Assembly (NCBI GenBank): GCA_009780245.1 | Contig: WRAJ01000028.1 | Span: forward strand, 1-32,289 | Direction: 5' to 3' | DNA length: 32,289 nt | DNA from: Turicibacter sp. | GTDB taxonomy: Bacteria; Bacillota_I; Bacilli_A; MOL361; Turicibacteraceae | Part shown: piece after piece, positions 22,265 to 31,180 of the stretch | How positions within the stretch are numbered: the stretch's first letter is position 1 | Layout: the number at the start of each line of letters is the position of its first letter | Notes under the pieces: model-generated | The model's input: the letters and a program-made list of their open reading frames with translations, nothing else | What the model was told of the DNA's origin: nothing | Database searches by the model: none | Translations under genes and position numbers: made by a program

Positions 22265-23536
22265 ATGGATTACAAAGAAGCTAGAGCGTATATTGACGAG
22301 GCCGCGAAAGCGGGGATTTCGTTGGGGCTGGACAGCATTAGAAACCTCCTGAATGAGCTTGGCAACCCTCAGGATGATCTAAAGTTTGTGCACATCGCGG
22401 GCACTAACGGTAAAGGCTCTGTGTTAGCTTATGTCTCAACCATTTTAGAAGTGGCTGGCTACAAAACCGGGCGCTATGTGTCCCCGACGGTTCAATCTTA
22501 CCGCGAACGCATCCAGATAAACCGGACCAACATCTCGCCAAGTGAATTTGCGACACAGCTACCCAAAATTAAACAAGCGGTTGATCGTCTGTTAGACGCT
22601 GGATTACCACACCCTTCTGTTTTTGAAATCGAAACCGCATTGGGATTTCTGCATTTCAAGGAGCAAAGTTGTGACATTGTTGTGATGGAAACCGGGATGG
22701 GAGGGGTAACGGATGCGACGAATATCGTTAAAAATACGCTTGTTTCGCTTATCACATCTGTTAGTCGTGATCACATGGCATTTCTCGGAGACACGATTGC
22801 AGATTTGACGCGGGCGAAAGCGGGGATTATTAAAAAAGGGTGTTACGTTGTCTATGGCTCGTTACCAACTGAATCGAAAGCGATTGTTCAAGCGGCTGCT
22901 AGGCGTGTAAAAAGTCCGGTTTATCTTGTTAACTCAGCAGATATTGTGATCCAAAAACCGGCATCTAAGTATACCCAAACGTTTGGTTATAAAGAACGCG
23001 ATGATATCACCATTTCGCTACTCGGAAAACATCAGATTGAAAATGCGACTTTGGCCATTGAAGCTGTTCGTGCTTTACAGAATCAAGGCTTTGCGGTGAC
23101 AGATGATCAGATTAAAACGGGACTAAGAGACACTAGTTGGTTTGGGCGTGTGACGGTTGTAAAGGAAAAAAATCCGGTTGTTATCGTGGACGGTGCACAT
23201 AATCCAGACGCTGCTCGTGCGCTTGCTAAAACGCTTGCCGATTTGTTTCCCACTGAGAAAAGTGTGGGTGTGATGGGGGTGTTTAAGGACAAAGAAGTAC
23301 CGGAAATATTGGCAGAGGTGAAGCCGGTGATGAGGAAGATTCATGCGATATCGTTGCCGGATGAGAAGCGTACTTTGGCGGCTGAAATGTTAAAAGAGTT
23401 TGTATTTGCTAGTGGGATTGAAGCTGAATCGCATACTGATTTGAAACAGGCATTGGATGTAGCGAAAGAGGAGGCAGAAGTGGTGGTGGTGTTTGGATCG
23501 CTATCGCATTTGGGAATGGTTTTGGATCACGTTTGA
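22265..23536 (+). CDS. folC: Folylpolyglutamate synthase/dihydrofolate synthase
   Basis: This Mur-ligase-family enzyme adds glutamate to dihydropteroate or folates using ATP, in the cytoplasm. Landmarks: the P-loop HIAGTNGKGS, YVSPTVQSYRERIQIN, the ATP-side METGMGGVTDATN, SRDHMAFLGDTI, then WFGRVTVV and IVDGAHNPDAA in the C-terminal domain. The length (423 residues from the ATG at 22265) is usual. In-frame GTGs at 22256 and 22259 are less likely starts. The leader contains palindromic element copy 2, whose right end is about 30 bp before the start, so its hairpins may affect expression. Neighbours are unrelated in function. Confidence 0.93.
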   Translation: MDYKEARAYIDEAAKAGISLGLDSIRNLLNELGNPQDDLKFVHIAGTNGKGSVLAYVSTILEVAGYKTGRYVSPTVQSYRERIQINRTNISPSEFATQLPKIKQAVDRLLDAGLPHPSVFEIETALGFLHFKEQSCDIVVMETGMGGVTDATNIVKNTLVSLITSVSRDHMAFLGDTIADLTRAKAGIIKKGCYVVYGSLPTESKAIVQAAARRVKSPVYLVNSADIVIQKPASKYTQTFGYKERDDITISLLGKHQIENATLAIEAVRALQNQGFAVTDDQIKTGLRDTSWFGRVTVVKEKNPVVIVDGAHNPDAARALAKTLADLFPTEKSVGVMGVFKDKEVPEILAEVKPVMRKIHAISLPDEKRTLAAEMLKEFVFASGIEAESHTDLKQALDVAKEEAEVVVVFGSLSHLGMVLDHV

Positions 23537-23557
23537 TGTTTGAAAGATTTGTTGAGG

Positions 23558-23580
23558 CCCTTTGAAAAAAGGGTTTTTTT
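23558..23580 (+). terminator. Terminator of folC
   Basis: The CCCTTT and AAAGGG arms enclose GAAA and are followed by seven T residues. Confidence 0.85.
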
Positions 23581-23607
23581 GTGCGAATTTCAGAATAGAT
23601 GGAAGAT

Positions 23608-23661
23608 GTAATGGTCATACTTGAAGTAAGGAGTCATGGGTTGAGGTAAAATGGCCATTAC
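23608..23661. promoter_or_regulatory. Inverted repeat upstream of the pilus operon
   Basis: GTAATGGTCAT (23608-23618) and ATGGCCATTAC (23651-23661) are inverted repeats matching at 10 of 11. They enclose TTGAAG and TAAAAT hexamers (20-bp spacing, imperfect). The right arm contains the palindrome AATGGCCATT. This may be an operator for the pilus genes. Confidence 0.4.
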
Positions 23662-23699
23662 GTGATTATTTTCACATTATGATCAAGGAGAAAATTTAC

Positions 23700-26600
23700 A
23701 TGAAGAAAGTTAAAAGACGAAACCTGGTACTGCTGTTAATTTTAATGACCACACTGACGTTGCAAAGCTATTTGATAGTTGAGTCTTGGAACGTAAAACT
23801 CGCTTTTTATGACAGTGATGATCAGCTGGAAGGTGATACCAATTTAGAAAGTTCTGAGGATAACGAAGCAGGCCAAAATGAGGGAAATACAGCACTTGAA
23901 GTCGCAAGAGAAGAACTCTCTGCGTTTTTAACCTATTTAAATGAAACGTTATTCGCAGAAGATTTTGAAGCAGAGCAGTGGTCTGAATGGCAAGCTTTAA
24001 TCACGCGCGCACAGGTGACGTTAGCACAAAGCCCTAACATTGATGAAATTCGTGACACCTTAACGAAATTAATGGAGTGGTACGAGTCTCATCAAAGGGA
24101 TGATGACTTAGCTGCGCCTCAATCAAATTTCCGATTACTTTCGCTGACAAGGCAAGAATTTGAAAGCATGACGACGGATGAGATCGTTGAAATGGCAGAA
24201 GAGGGTGGTTATGCAAACGTTGAGGTTTTACCACTTGCAACGTCACGTGCGCGAAGTGGTGGCGGTTATGCTTGTCAAAATTTAGATGGTAATGAATTTG
24301 TCGCCAATGTGATTGTAGATGGCATGGTGTGTATTAGTGGCTCAGACTCTCTGGCAAGAACGCCGACACCGGTCGATGCACCCGCAAACTTTGTCGCTGC
24401 TTGGAATAACAATAACGATGTTACTAACATTGTTTTGATGAATAATATTACAATCCCTCAAGGAACGTTGTTCGCGGGAAGAACCGCTTCGGTTCGATTG
24501 GAGAGCAATACCGATCGAAATACGTTAACCTTGACGGGTGCTAGTACGGTTGCTACAAATCCATTCCTCTTACTTGGCGCGGCGCCGACTGGACGATCAA
24601 CGCTTGAATTGAATAACATTAGATTTAGTCGTACACACACACAAACTGGCACAACAGCGGCACCAACGAACAACCGAAACCGTGCTTCTGGACGTAATAT
24701 TTTTTCCGTTGAAGTGACAGGTGATGCCAGCACGCCAACTGCGGCAGGCCGTACAAACAGTCAAAACTGGGACATTGTTCTTCATGATGATGTCGTAACC
24801 GGTACGACGGGGACGACACTTGCTGCTGTTAATAATATTAGCGGCCTAATTAAAGCGCCACTTGCAACGTTAACCGTAGCTGGAACAGGCAATCAATTAA
24901 ATATGTTTGCTAATGGGGCAGCCGGCACTGATTATTTGACGCATCAAATTGATGTGCGGGATTTTGAGATGTTACCGGATTCTGAACTCATCGTTCATTC
25001 ACAAGGTTCAGCTGCCGCTAACCTTCACATTAATGACGATCACACCGAAAGTGGCACAGCTGAAAACACGGTCATTACGGTGACGCAGCCGGGTCGTGTT
25101 GTTTTAAGGGAAGGTGCTGCTTTGACCATTGATAATAACGGCATCAGGGTGGGGCAAGATGCGCCTATCACAACGGGAGCAATTAGTGGTACAGAGCATC
25201 GTGGTCGTCCTTGGAACGGCCATGGGTTGTACGGTTTCATTAGTACGTTTACGATGGAAGGTGGTTCGACGCTCGACATTACTTCGGTAGGCGTCGGGTT
25301 TCGTTCTCGCTCGTCAACGACCTATACGATGACAGACGGTGCTGTCAAAACGGTGCTTGCTAGGCGTACGAGTACAGCGACCAATGACACGCAAGGAAGA
25401 CCCGCTTTTGTCTTAGCTGACAATTATTTGACTGGCTCATGGGACGTAGCCGTCGCGACACGCCGCGATGGGTTAAGGCGTAATCGTGCAGCTTTTAGCC
25501 ATGACATCACGATCACTGGAGAAGGGACTAAACTTGTTCTAGAAGGGCATAGTAACGACAATACTTTAATGTCCCCTAACCGCGGTAATTTAATGGTCAT
25601 GGGGGATCATTCAACGTTTACAGTGTCCGATGGTGCGGCTTTAAGAAACCTTTCTCACAGTTCAACGGCGATGCTATTCTTTGGCGAAGGCACCATTTTT
25701 AATGTTAACACAGAGGGGATCATGAACATTGAAGTGCGTGGTAGTGCGCACGCAGATGCTGGTGCGTTTCGTTTCCTCCAGTCTGGGTCTCAGACCTTTT
25801 ATTTAGACACAGAAGGCGAAGTAAACATCATTGCAACGGCTGGGACAGCTGGTTTGTTAAGGGCTTATGGCGGTAACAATGCCTTTTACGTTGACGGTGG
25901 CGGACTCTTAAACCTTCAACATCGAGGACCAATTGGCACCGTAGCTAGAGGGATTGATTTTGCAAGTGGCAATACCCATGAAACGGACCATGATCGCTTT
26001 ATTGTTAACGGCTATCGAAGTGAGGTACGAGTGGTGGTTAACCGTGGTGTTGCGGTTGACGGGGATACTGGCTCCTCGATTACACGTGTTGAGGCAGGTC
26101 CTGGGACTGTGTTTGTCATTGAAGCAAATGCGCACGGCGATGATGGTGTTTTCAACGCTGGTGATTTTAGATTGATGCTTAACGCCCCTTTATTTTTCGA
26201 TTTTCAAAACACATCCTCGCTACACCAAGCGGCACCGACTTCGGCGATGAATCGTGGGTTACTCTTTAATACGAATGCCAATTCCATCATTGTAGGAACG
26301 AATACCGATTTAGCTTTGTGGCGAAATACACGGGTTGAAGGGTTCGGAACAGCGACGGCTAATGCTGGCGCGACGCCTGATGCACTTCGCGGTGATCCGG
26401 GGCAACAATGGAGTAACATGAATTTTACACTTCAACCGAATAGCGCTAACTTTGCCAATGGCAATTTAGTCGCCAATGGCGGCTCAACGAGTGAACCGAG
26501 GTTTCAAAACTGGTTTAACGGTCCTGGGCTCACACGTCACGTTGGAACGGGAACGGGAACGTCTACGCTTTCAGGCGGAGCCAATCATAACTACAACAAC

Positions 26601-28340
26601 GCATTTAATAACGGCTGGCGTCAAATTCGACGCATGACGGCCAATAACGCCACACCGGTTGTTGATATTTTACGCATACCAACGGATGCGGATCAACGCA
26701 TCTTTGGTCATGTCAGTATCCCAGAAGGGAATCGTGGTGCGCGAAGTGCGTTTACGAACGAAGTGTTTGTTGATTTAATTATTCGCAATGAAAATCATGA
26801 TTTGGTGCAAAGAATTAATAATATTCCGACCGGTAGACACTCTGTTTTTGGTTCAGAAGAGCACATGGGTGTCTTCATGGCAGAAATTGATTTTAGTGTT
26901 GGGTTTGAGGCAGGCACCACCTTTTTGCCTGCAAATTACACGATAGAGGTTGTAAGAGCACGTCGTGCTTCGATCGAAAATCCTGATGCACCATCGACCT
27001 TGACGACGAATAGTGAGACACCAGGTAATATCACGAATTATCGCGAAACCCGAGGTGAACAAGACGTGCTAACGGGTCAAAAGATCGTGTACGATGTGAC
27101 ACCACCGGAACAAGTAACCGATGTGACGGGCTTAATTTCTGGCAATGAGCGCTTTAACGGTGCGGTGACAACGGCGACAACGAGCATTAGAGGTACCGGA
27201 GAACCAGGGGCCATCGTGCGCATTGGAAGGGTGACACCTGCAACGGGTGTGGTGACTTCCGTCTCGTGGTTAGCAGGCACAGCTGAAGTGGATGAATACG
27301 GCGAATGGGAATTTACGATACCAAATGATATGACGTTACTGGCAGGCGAGCGACTATCAATCTACATCAGTGACGATGAACGATTGACGGAAATTCAAAC
27401 ACCGCCGCTACGTCAAGTTATTTTTAGACCTGATCCAAATGATACAACGATTGATACGCGCGCCATTGTTTCATATATCGACATTGCGAATTTACGCACG
27501 GCTAACACGGCATCGTGGGCAGGTAGCAATATCGGAAACATAAATTATCATTATAATCAGCGTACCCCTTTCCACGATGCTAACTTTGACTACGCATATG
27601 TGTTGACGGTTATGGAAGTGGTTGAAGTTGATTTTAGATGGAACTTTGAGGATGCACCTGATGAAGGGCGGTTTCATCTTGAGGCTATTTTAGCTGGACA
27701 AACCGTATCCGAGCCGATTCCACCACCGACTAGAGAAAACTACCATTTCCTTGGCTGGACAACAGATCCAGACGCAGTAGACGGTCCGTACTTTAATTTC
27801 GATACCCCGATCACCGAAGATACGACCTTATACGCGCAATGGATCGGTTTACAATCGTTTCGTTTTATTAAAGTGTCAGACCAAGGACATGTGCGTTTAG
27901 AAGGTGCCGAGTTTACAGTACGCCGCCGCGTCGATGATGCGTGTATTGGCGATCCAATTGCTGAACCGTTTGTGAGTGATGAGCAAGGCGTTGTTCACGT
28001 TCAAGGCTTAGACATTTCAAGTCAGTATTGTTTAGTGGAAACAAGTGCACCTGATCATCATTATTTATCCCAAGGCTATTGGATCATTACGGTTTCAGCA
28101 GATGGTGAGATTGGACGTCCAACACCAGTAGGAGGCGCACCAGCGTTTGAAAGTGGAAGTGGGCTTGCGAATAACGAGGAAAACTTAGATTTATTAATGA
28201 ATGAATGGATCATGCCGCCAGTGACAGGTGTCGTGAGCCAGACCGGTCGTTTATTAATCGTCCTGTGGTTATTAAACAGTTTACTTCTTGTCGTTATTAT
28301 TATCCGTCGCTTTCAACTCAGACAAGATCTCGATAATTAA
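23700..28340 (+). CDS. Large pilus-associated adhesin with non-LPXTG sorting signal
   Basis: This 1546-residue surface protein starts at ATG 23700, with AAGGAG 9 nt upstream; the earlier in-frame ATG at 23679 has no RBS. Order of parts: a signal sequence (1-33), an acidic linker and helical region (about 60-135), and a long repetitive region (about 185-1100) rich in Asn, Thr and Gly that looks like a right-handed beta-helix. A Bacterial-Ig-like stretch (about 1130-1225) and an InlB-type repeat (about 1309-1375, containing YHFLGWTTDPDA) come next. Then a SpaA-type collagen-binding-B-like domain (about 1383-1480: FIKVSDQGHVRLEGAEFTV through YCLVETSAP), PPVTG at 1506-1510, a membrane helix and a basic tail. 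It is followed by a pilin and two sortases, so it is probably the tip or ancillary pilin. Confidence 0.85.
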   Translation: MKKVKRRNLVLLLILMTTLTLQSYLIVESWNVKLAFYDSDDQLEGDTNLESSEDNEAGQNEGNTALEVAREELSAFLTYLNETLFAEDFEAEQWSEWQALITRAQVTLAQSPNIDEIRDTLTKLMEWYESHQRDDDLAAPQSNFRLLSLTRQEFESMTTDEIVEMAEEGGYANVEVLPLATSRARSGGGYACQNLDGNEFVANVIVDGMVCISGSDSLARTPTPVDAPANFVAAWNNNNDVTNIVLMNNITIPQGTLFAGRTASVRLESNTDRNTLTLTGASTVATNPFLLLGAAPTGRSTLELNNIRFSRTHTQTGTTAAPTNNRNRASGRNIFSVEVTGDASTPTAAGRTNSQNWDIVLHDDVVTGTTGTTLAAVNNISGLIKAPLATLTVAGTGNQLNMFANGAAGTDYLTHQIDVRDFEMLPDSELIVHSQGSAAANLHINDDHTESGTAENTVITVTQPGRVVLREGAALTIDNNGIRVGQDAPITTGAISGTEHRGRPWNGHGLYGFISTFTMEGGSTLDITSVGVGFRSRSSTTYTMTDGAVKTVLARRTSTATNDTQGRPAFVLADNYLTGSWDVAVATRRDGLRRNRAAFSHDITITGEGTKLVLEGHSNDNTLMSPNRGNLMVMGDHSTFTVSDGAALRNLSHSSTAMLFFGEGTIFNVNTEGIMNIEVRGSAHADAGAFRFLQSGSQTFYLDTEGEVNIIATAGTAGLLRAYGGNNAFYVDGGGLLNLQHRGPIGTVARGIDFASGNTHETDHDRFIVNGYRSEVRVVVNRGVAVDGDTGSSITRVEAGPGTVFVIEANAHGDDGVFNAGDFRLMLNAPLFFDFQNTSSLHQAAPTSAMNRGLLFNTNANSIIVGTNTDLALWRNTRVEGFGTATANAGATPDALRGDPGQQWSNMNFTLQPNSANFANGNLVANGGSTSEPRFQNWFNGPGLTRHVGTGTGTSTLSGGANHNYNNAFNNGWRQIRRMTANNATPVVDILRIPTDADQRIFGHVSIPEGNRGARSAFTNEVFVDLIIRNENHDLVQRINNIPTGRHSVFGSEEHMGVFMAEIDFSVGFEAGTTFLPANYTIEVVRARRASIENPDAPSTLTTNSETPGNITNYRETRGEQDVLTGQKIVYDVTPPEQVTDVTGLISGNERFNGAVTTATTSIRGTGEPGAIVRIGRVTPATGVVTSVSWLAGTAEVDEYGEWEFTIPNDMTLLAGERLSIYISDDERLTEIQTPPLRQVIFRPDPNDTTIDTRAIVSYIDIANLRTANTASWAGSNIGNINYHYNQRTPFHDANFDYAYVLTVMEVVEVDFRWNFEDAPDEGRFHLEAILAGQTVSEPIPPPTRENYHFLGWTTDPDAVDGPYFNFDTPITEDTTLYAQWIGLQSFRFIKVSDQGHVRLEGAEFTVRRRVDDACIGDPIAEPFVSDEQGVVHVQGLDISSQYCLVETSAPDHHYLSQGYWIITVSADGEIGRPTPVGGAPAFESGSGLANNEENLDLLMNEWIMPPVTGVVSQTGRLLIVLWLLNSLLLVVIIIRRFQLRQDLDN

Positions 28341-28410
28341 GGAATAAACACTGATTTCGCCGGGATGCGGGTAAACTAACAAAATTACATCACACTAAGG
28401 AGTGTTGAAA

Positions 28411-29688
28411 ATGAACAATAAAATTAAAAAGGTAACGGGCTCATTACTATTAGCTTTTCTGCTAGTGACAGCTTCATTGACGCTACCATTAGCAGCAAGA
28501 GCCGATGAGAACGACCCAGACCCAACGGCACCAACGACGTTAATTGTCACAAAAGATTTATTAATGAATACTGGAACGACAACCCCAGCGTCAACGTTTA
28601 ACTTTGACTTGCGATATATCACGTCAGATCCAGCAGGAAGAACGATAACTGGCTTTCCAGTAGGAGATTGGGTGGAGCGTGGCACGGTTAGTTTGACAGA
28701 AGGACAGACGACAACTACGCATGCAACGATGACAGGTGTCATTGTCGCAACGGGCCAAACGACGGATTTGTTAGCTGGCATCGCTTGGAACAGTACCGGT
28801 GTGTATGACTTTGTTTTAAGAGAACAAAGACCAACACCTAACCCAAGTGTCACAACCGCTGACGGTGTCACAGAAACAATGACGTATGACACGACTTATC
28901 GTGGGATTCGTGTCTGGGTCGTTTCAGGACCAGGCAACACATTTGTTGTGCAAGGTGTCCATGTCTTTGAAAGTGATGCAGACGGCGATTTTGGGGCAAA
29001 AATACCCGAAGGCGCGACGTTTACTAACATCTTTCTTCGTGAAGTAGATGGCACGTACGAGTGTGAATACCCAGATGACCCAACTTGTCCGCCACCGGTT
29101 GATTGTCCACCGGAGCATCCAAATTACCCATGTCCACCAACGGGCGGTCATAACCGTGGCTTACGCGTGAGCAAGCGTATTACAGGAAGCATGGCAAACC
29201 CGAATACATTGTTTAGCTTTACGGGTACGTTAACGAGGTCGGGATTAGCAGCAGACACTTCGACTTACACGGCCGTTGTATACGGTGCGCGTCCAGCTAG
29301 TGCTACCACGGGTCCTCAATCAGGGGATGTGGTTACCTTTACACCAGGTACCGCCCAAACGTTTACGTTGTTCCCGGGTCAAGAACTAAGATTTAACGAC
29401 GTGCCAATTGGAACAGGATTTAGCTTCACAGAGACTGACTATGCGCCGTACACGCCAAGCATTGATTTGATTGTCAACGGCACAGCAAGCGGTGTAACAG
29501 GAGCAGCCACAGGTGACCACCTAGTCGGTGAAGCAGCAAATGCCGCTCACTACTTGAACACTAACGAAGGAGCACCAATAACCGGTTTAATTATGGGTAA
29601 TTTACCGTTCATCCTAGTTGGATTAGGAGCTGCTGGTTTAATCGCGATGAGCGTTGTTAACAAAAGACGTCGCACGATGGATCTTTAA
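28411..29688 (+). CDS. Major pilin, FctA/Spy0128-like isopeptide domains
   Basis: This 425-residue secreted protein starts at ATG 28411 (AAGGAG 8 nt upstream). A signal peptide (1-31, ending AARA) is followed by two FctA-type beta domains. Domain 1 has Lys48 in LIVTKDLL, a Glu in DFVLREQRP and an Asn in FTNIFLRE. A Cys/Pro-rich linker follows. Domain 2 has LRVSKRITG, FSFTETDYAP and AHYLNTNEG. Lys, Glu and Asn in this order fit self-formed Lys-Asn isopeptide bonds as in Spy0128. The sorting signal is APITG (388-392), with a membrane helix and KRRRTMDL. It shares the non-LPXTG xPxTG pattern with the adhesin, so the sortases downstream are its likely polymerases. Confidence 0.85.
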   Translation: MNNKIKKVTGSLLLAFLLVTASLTLPLAARADENDPDPTAPTTLIVTKDLLMNTGTTTPASTFNFDLRYITSDPAGRTITGFPVGDWVERGTVSLTEGQTTTTHATMTGVIVATGQTTDLLAGIAWNSTGVYDFVLREQRPTPNPSVTTADGVTETMTYDTTYRGIRVWVVSGPGNTFVVQGVHVFESDADGDFGAKIPEGATFTNIFLREVDGTYECEYPDDPTCPPPVDCPPEHPNYPCPPTGGHNRGLRVSKRITGSMANPNTLFSFTGTLTRSGLAADTSTYTAVVYGARPASATTGPQSGDVVTFTPGTAQTFTLFPGQELRFNDVPIGTGFSFTETDYAPYTPSIDLIVNGTASGVTGAATGDHLVGEAANAAHYLNTNEGAPITGLIMGNLPFILVGLGAAGLIAMSVVNKRRRTMDL

Positions 29689-29710
29689 AAAAATTTAATA
29701 CAATTGCATA

Positions 29711-29759
29711 AGGTAGTATCGACACAAGTCAGATGTCAGATTTTTCGTTGACACTGCCT
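29711..29759 (+). promoter_or_regulatory. Hairpin between the pilin and sortase genes
   Basis: AGGTAGTATCGAC (29711-29723) and GTTGACACTGCCT (29747-29759) pair at 12 of 13 positions counting two G-U pairs. No U-run follows, and the sortase RBS (GAGGAG) lies 2-3 nt beyond the stem. It could be an RNA processing or translation-control site that keeps sortase below pilin. Confidence 0.5.
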
Positions 29760-29773
29760 AAGAGGAGTAAATC

Positions 29774-31168
29774 ATGAAGAAGCAAACATTAAGGCCAGCT
29801 TTGTACGTTACCTTTTTTTGCCTCGTTCTGTTTACTCCTTTTCTTGCATTAGCCAACTCACCGTACGACGATTACCGCCCAACCGGTGATGAACAGTCAG
29901 GCTTTGAACTACTCCAAACACTAAACCCAGATGTGTTCGGCTGGATCACGGTTTTTGGGACAGGGATTAATTACCCGCTCGTTCAAGGTGCCGATAACTT
30001 TCGTTACTTAGACACAAACGCCAGTGGGCAGCCGTCTGCTTCCGGTGCTATTTTTCTAGACGCTCGAAATCGGAACGACATGACGGATTTCAACAACATC
30101 ATTTACGGGCATGACATGGCAAGAAATGCGATGTTTGGCGAGATTGATAATTTCCAATACACGGACTATTTTGATGAACGCCAATTCGGTAGTCTTTTTA
30201 CGGGCGAACGGCATTATGGGATTGAATTTTTTGCCTTTATGTTGGTGGATGCCAATGACACTTCTTTTTATCACCCGACGATGAACGATGAGGATACGAA
30301 GCAGCAACATTTAAACCGAATTTTAATGGAAGCGCGTCAACTGAGACCGATTGATGTGACGACGCAAGATCGCTTGGTTATGCTAAGCACATGTACACCA
30401 ACAGCGACAAACGGACGCTTTGTTTTAATCGGAAGGCTCATTGAAACGGTTGAGAATGATCCTTTTGTCGATGACTTGCCTGGTACGAGTGATCTTGAAC
30501 GTATTTGGTTGATTTTGTTTGATCGACCCTTTCGACTAGCTGACGGGCTCATCATTGGGGGCGTGGGTGTCTTAGCGGTCGTCTTGTTCACGGTGCTAAT
30601 TGCGCTAGTTTTAAAAAGGCTCAATAAACGTCACGAGGAAAGGCTTGCACGAAAGGACGGAAAAACGAAAAAACCCCCGACCGTGATACAAGAATTCTTC
30701 CTTTTAGCTATCAAAATCGCCCTTATTCTTTCTATTTTGGTTATGCTGTTTTTAACGGTGTTTGGCATTTGGCAAGCCGATGATTTATCGATGGTACCAG
30801 CCATTCAAGAGGGTGATTTGATCCTCTTTACCCGAACTACGCAGAGTTTTACAGCTGGCGACACGGTTGTCATTGACACGGGTGAAAACAGGCAAGCAAG
30901 GCGAGTGGTTGCCACAGCCGGCGATGTGGTCGATATTACGGAAGAAGGTTTTTTTATCAACGATGTCCTTCAACAAGAGTACAATATTTTTGAGGCTACC
31001 ACCCAGTTTGTTGATGGTATTTATTTTCCTTTTGTTGTGCCGCGTGATGAGTTGTTTGTTCTTGGTGATCATCGCTCTCGCTCTGTGGATAGTCGCCTTT
31101 ATGGTAGTGTGCAGACGGAAGACGTTTTGGGGCGCATCAGAGGTGTGATTAGAAGGCGAAATTTATAA
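29774..31168 (+). CDS. Class B sortase fused to a signal-peptidase-I-like domain (Lys-to-Arg)
   Basis: This 464-residue membrane protein probably polymerises the pilin. Residues 1-28 are a signal/anchor helix. Residues 40-225 are a class B sortase with His113 (IYGHDM), Cys207 (LSTCT) and Arg215 (NGRFVL), a complete catalytic set. A membrane helix (about 255-280), a basic cytoplasmic loop and another helix (about 310-333) lead to an external signal-peptidase-I-like domain. That domain has LSMVPAIQEGD (Ser339), RRVVATAGD and LGDHRSRSVDSR. In active enzymes the second motif reads KRxxGxPGD. Here the Lys position is Arg376, so peptidase activity is probably lost. Streptococcal FctA pili need a class B sortase plus SipA, a catalytically dead signal-peptidase homologue. 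This gene appears to join both. Confidence 0.88.
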   Translation: MKKQTLRPALYVTFFCLVLFTPFLALANSPYDDYRPTGDEQSGFELLQTLNPDVFGWITVFGTGINYPLVQGADNFRYLDTNASGQPSASGAIFLDARNRNDMTDFNNIIYGHDMARNAMFGEIDNFQYTDYFDERQFGSLFTGERHYGIEFFAFMLVDANDTSFYHPTMNDEDTKQQHLNRILMEARQLRPIDVTTQDRLVMLSTCTPTATNGRFVLIGRLIETVENDPFVDDLPGTSDLERIWLILFDRPFRLADGLIIGGVGVLAVVLFTVLIALVLKRLNKRHEERLARKDGKTKKPPTVIQEFFLLAIKIALILSILVMLFLTVFGIWQADDLSMVPAIQEGDLILFTRTTQSFTAGDTVVIDTGENRQARRVVATAGDVVDITEEGFFINDVLQQEYNIFEATTQFVDGIYFPFVVPRDELFVLGDHRSRSVDSRLYGSVQTEDVLGRIRGVIRRRNL

Positions 31169-31180
31169 GGAGGCACGGCC

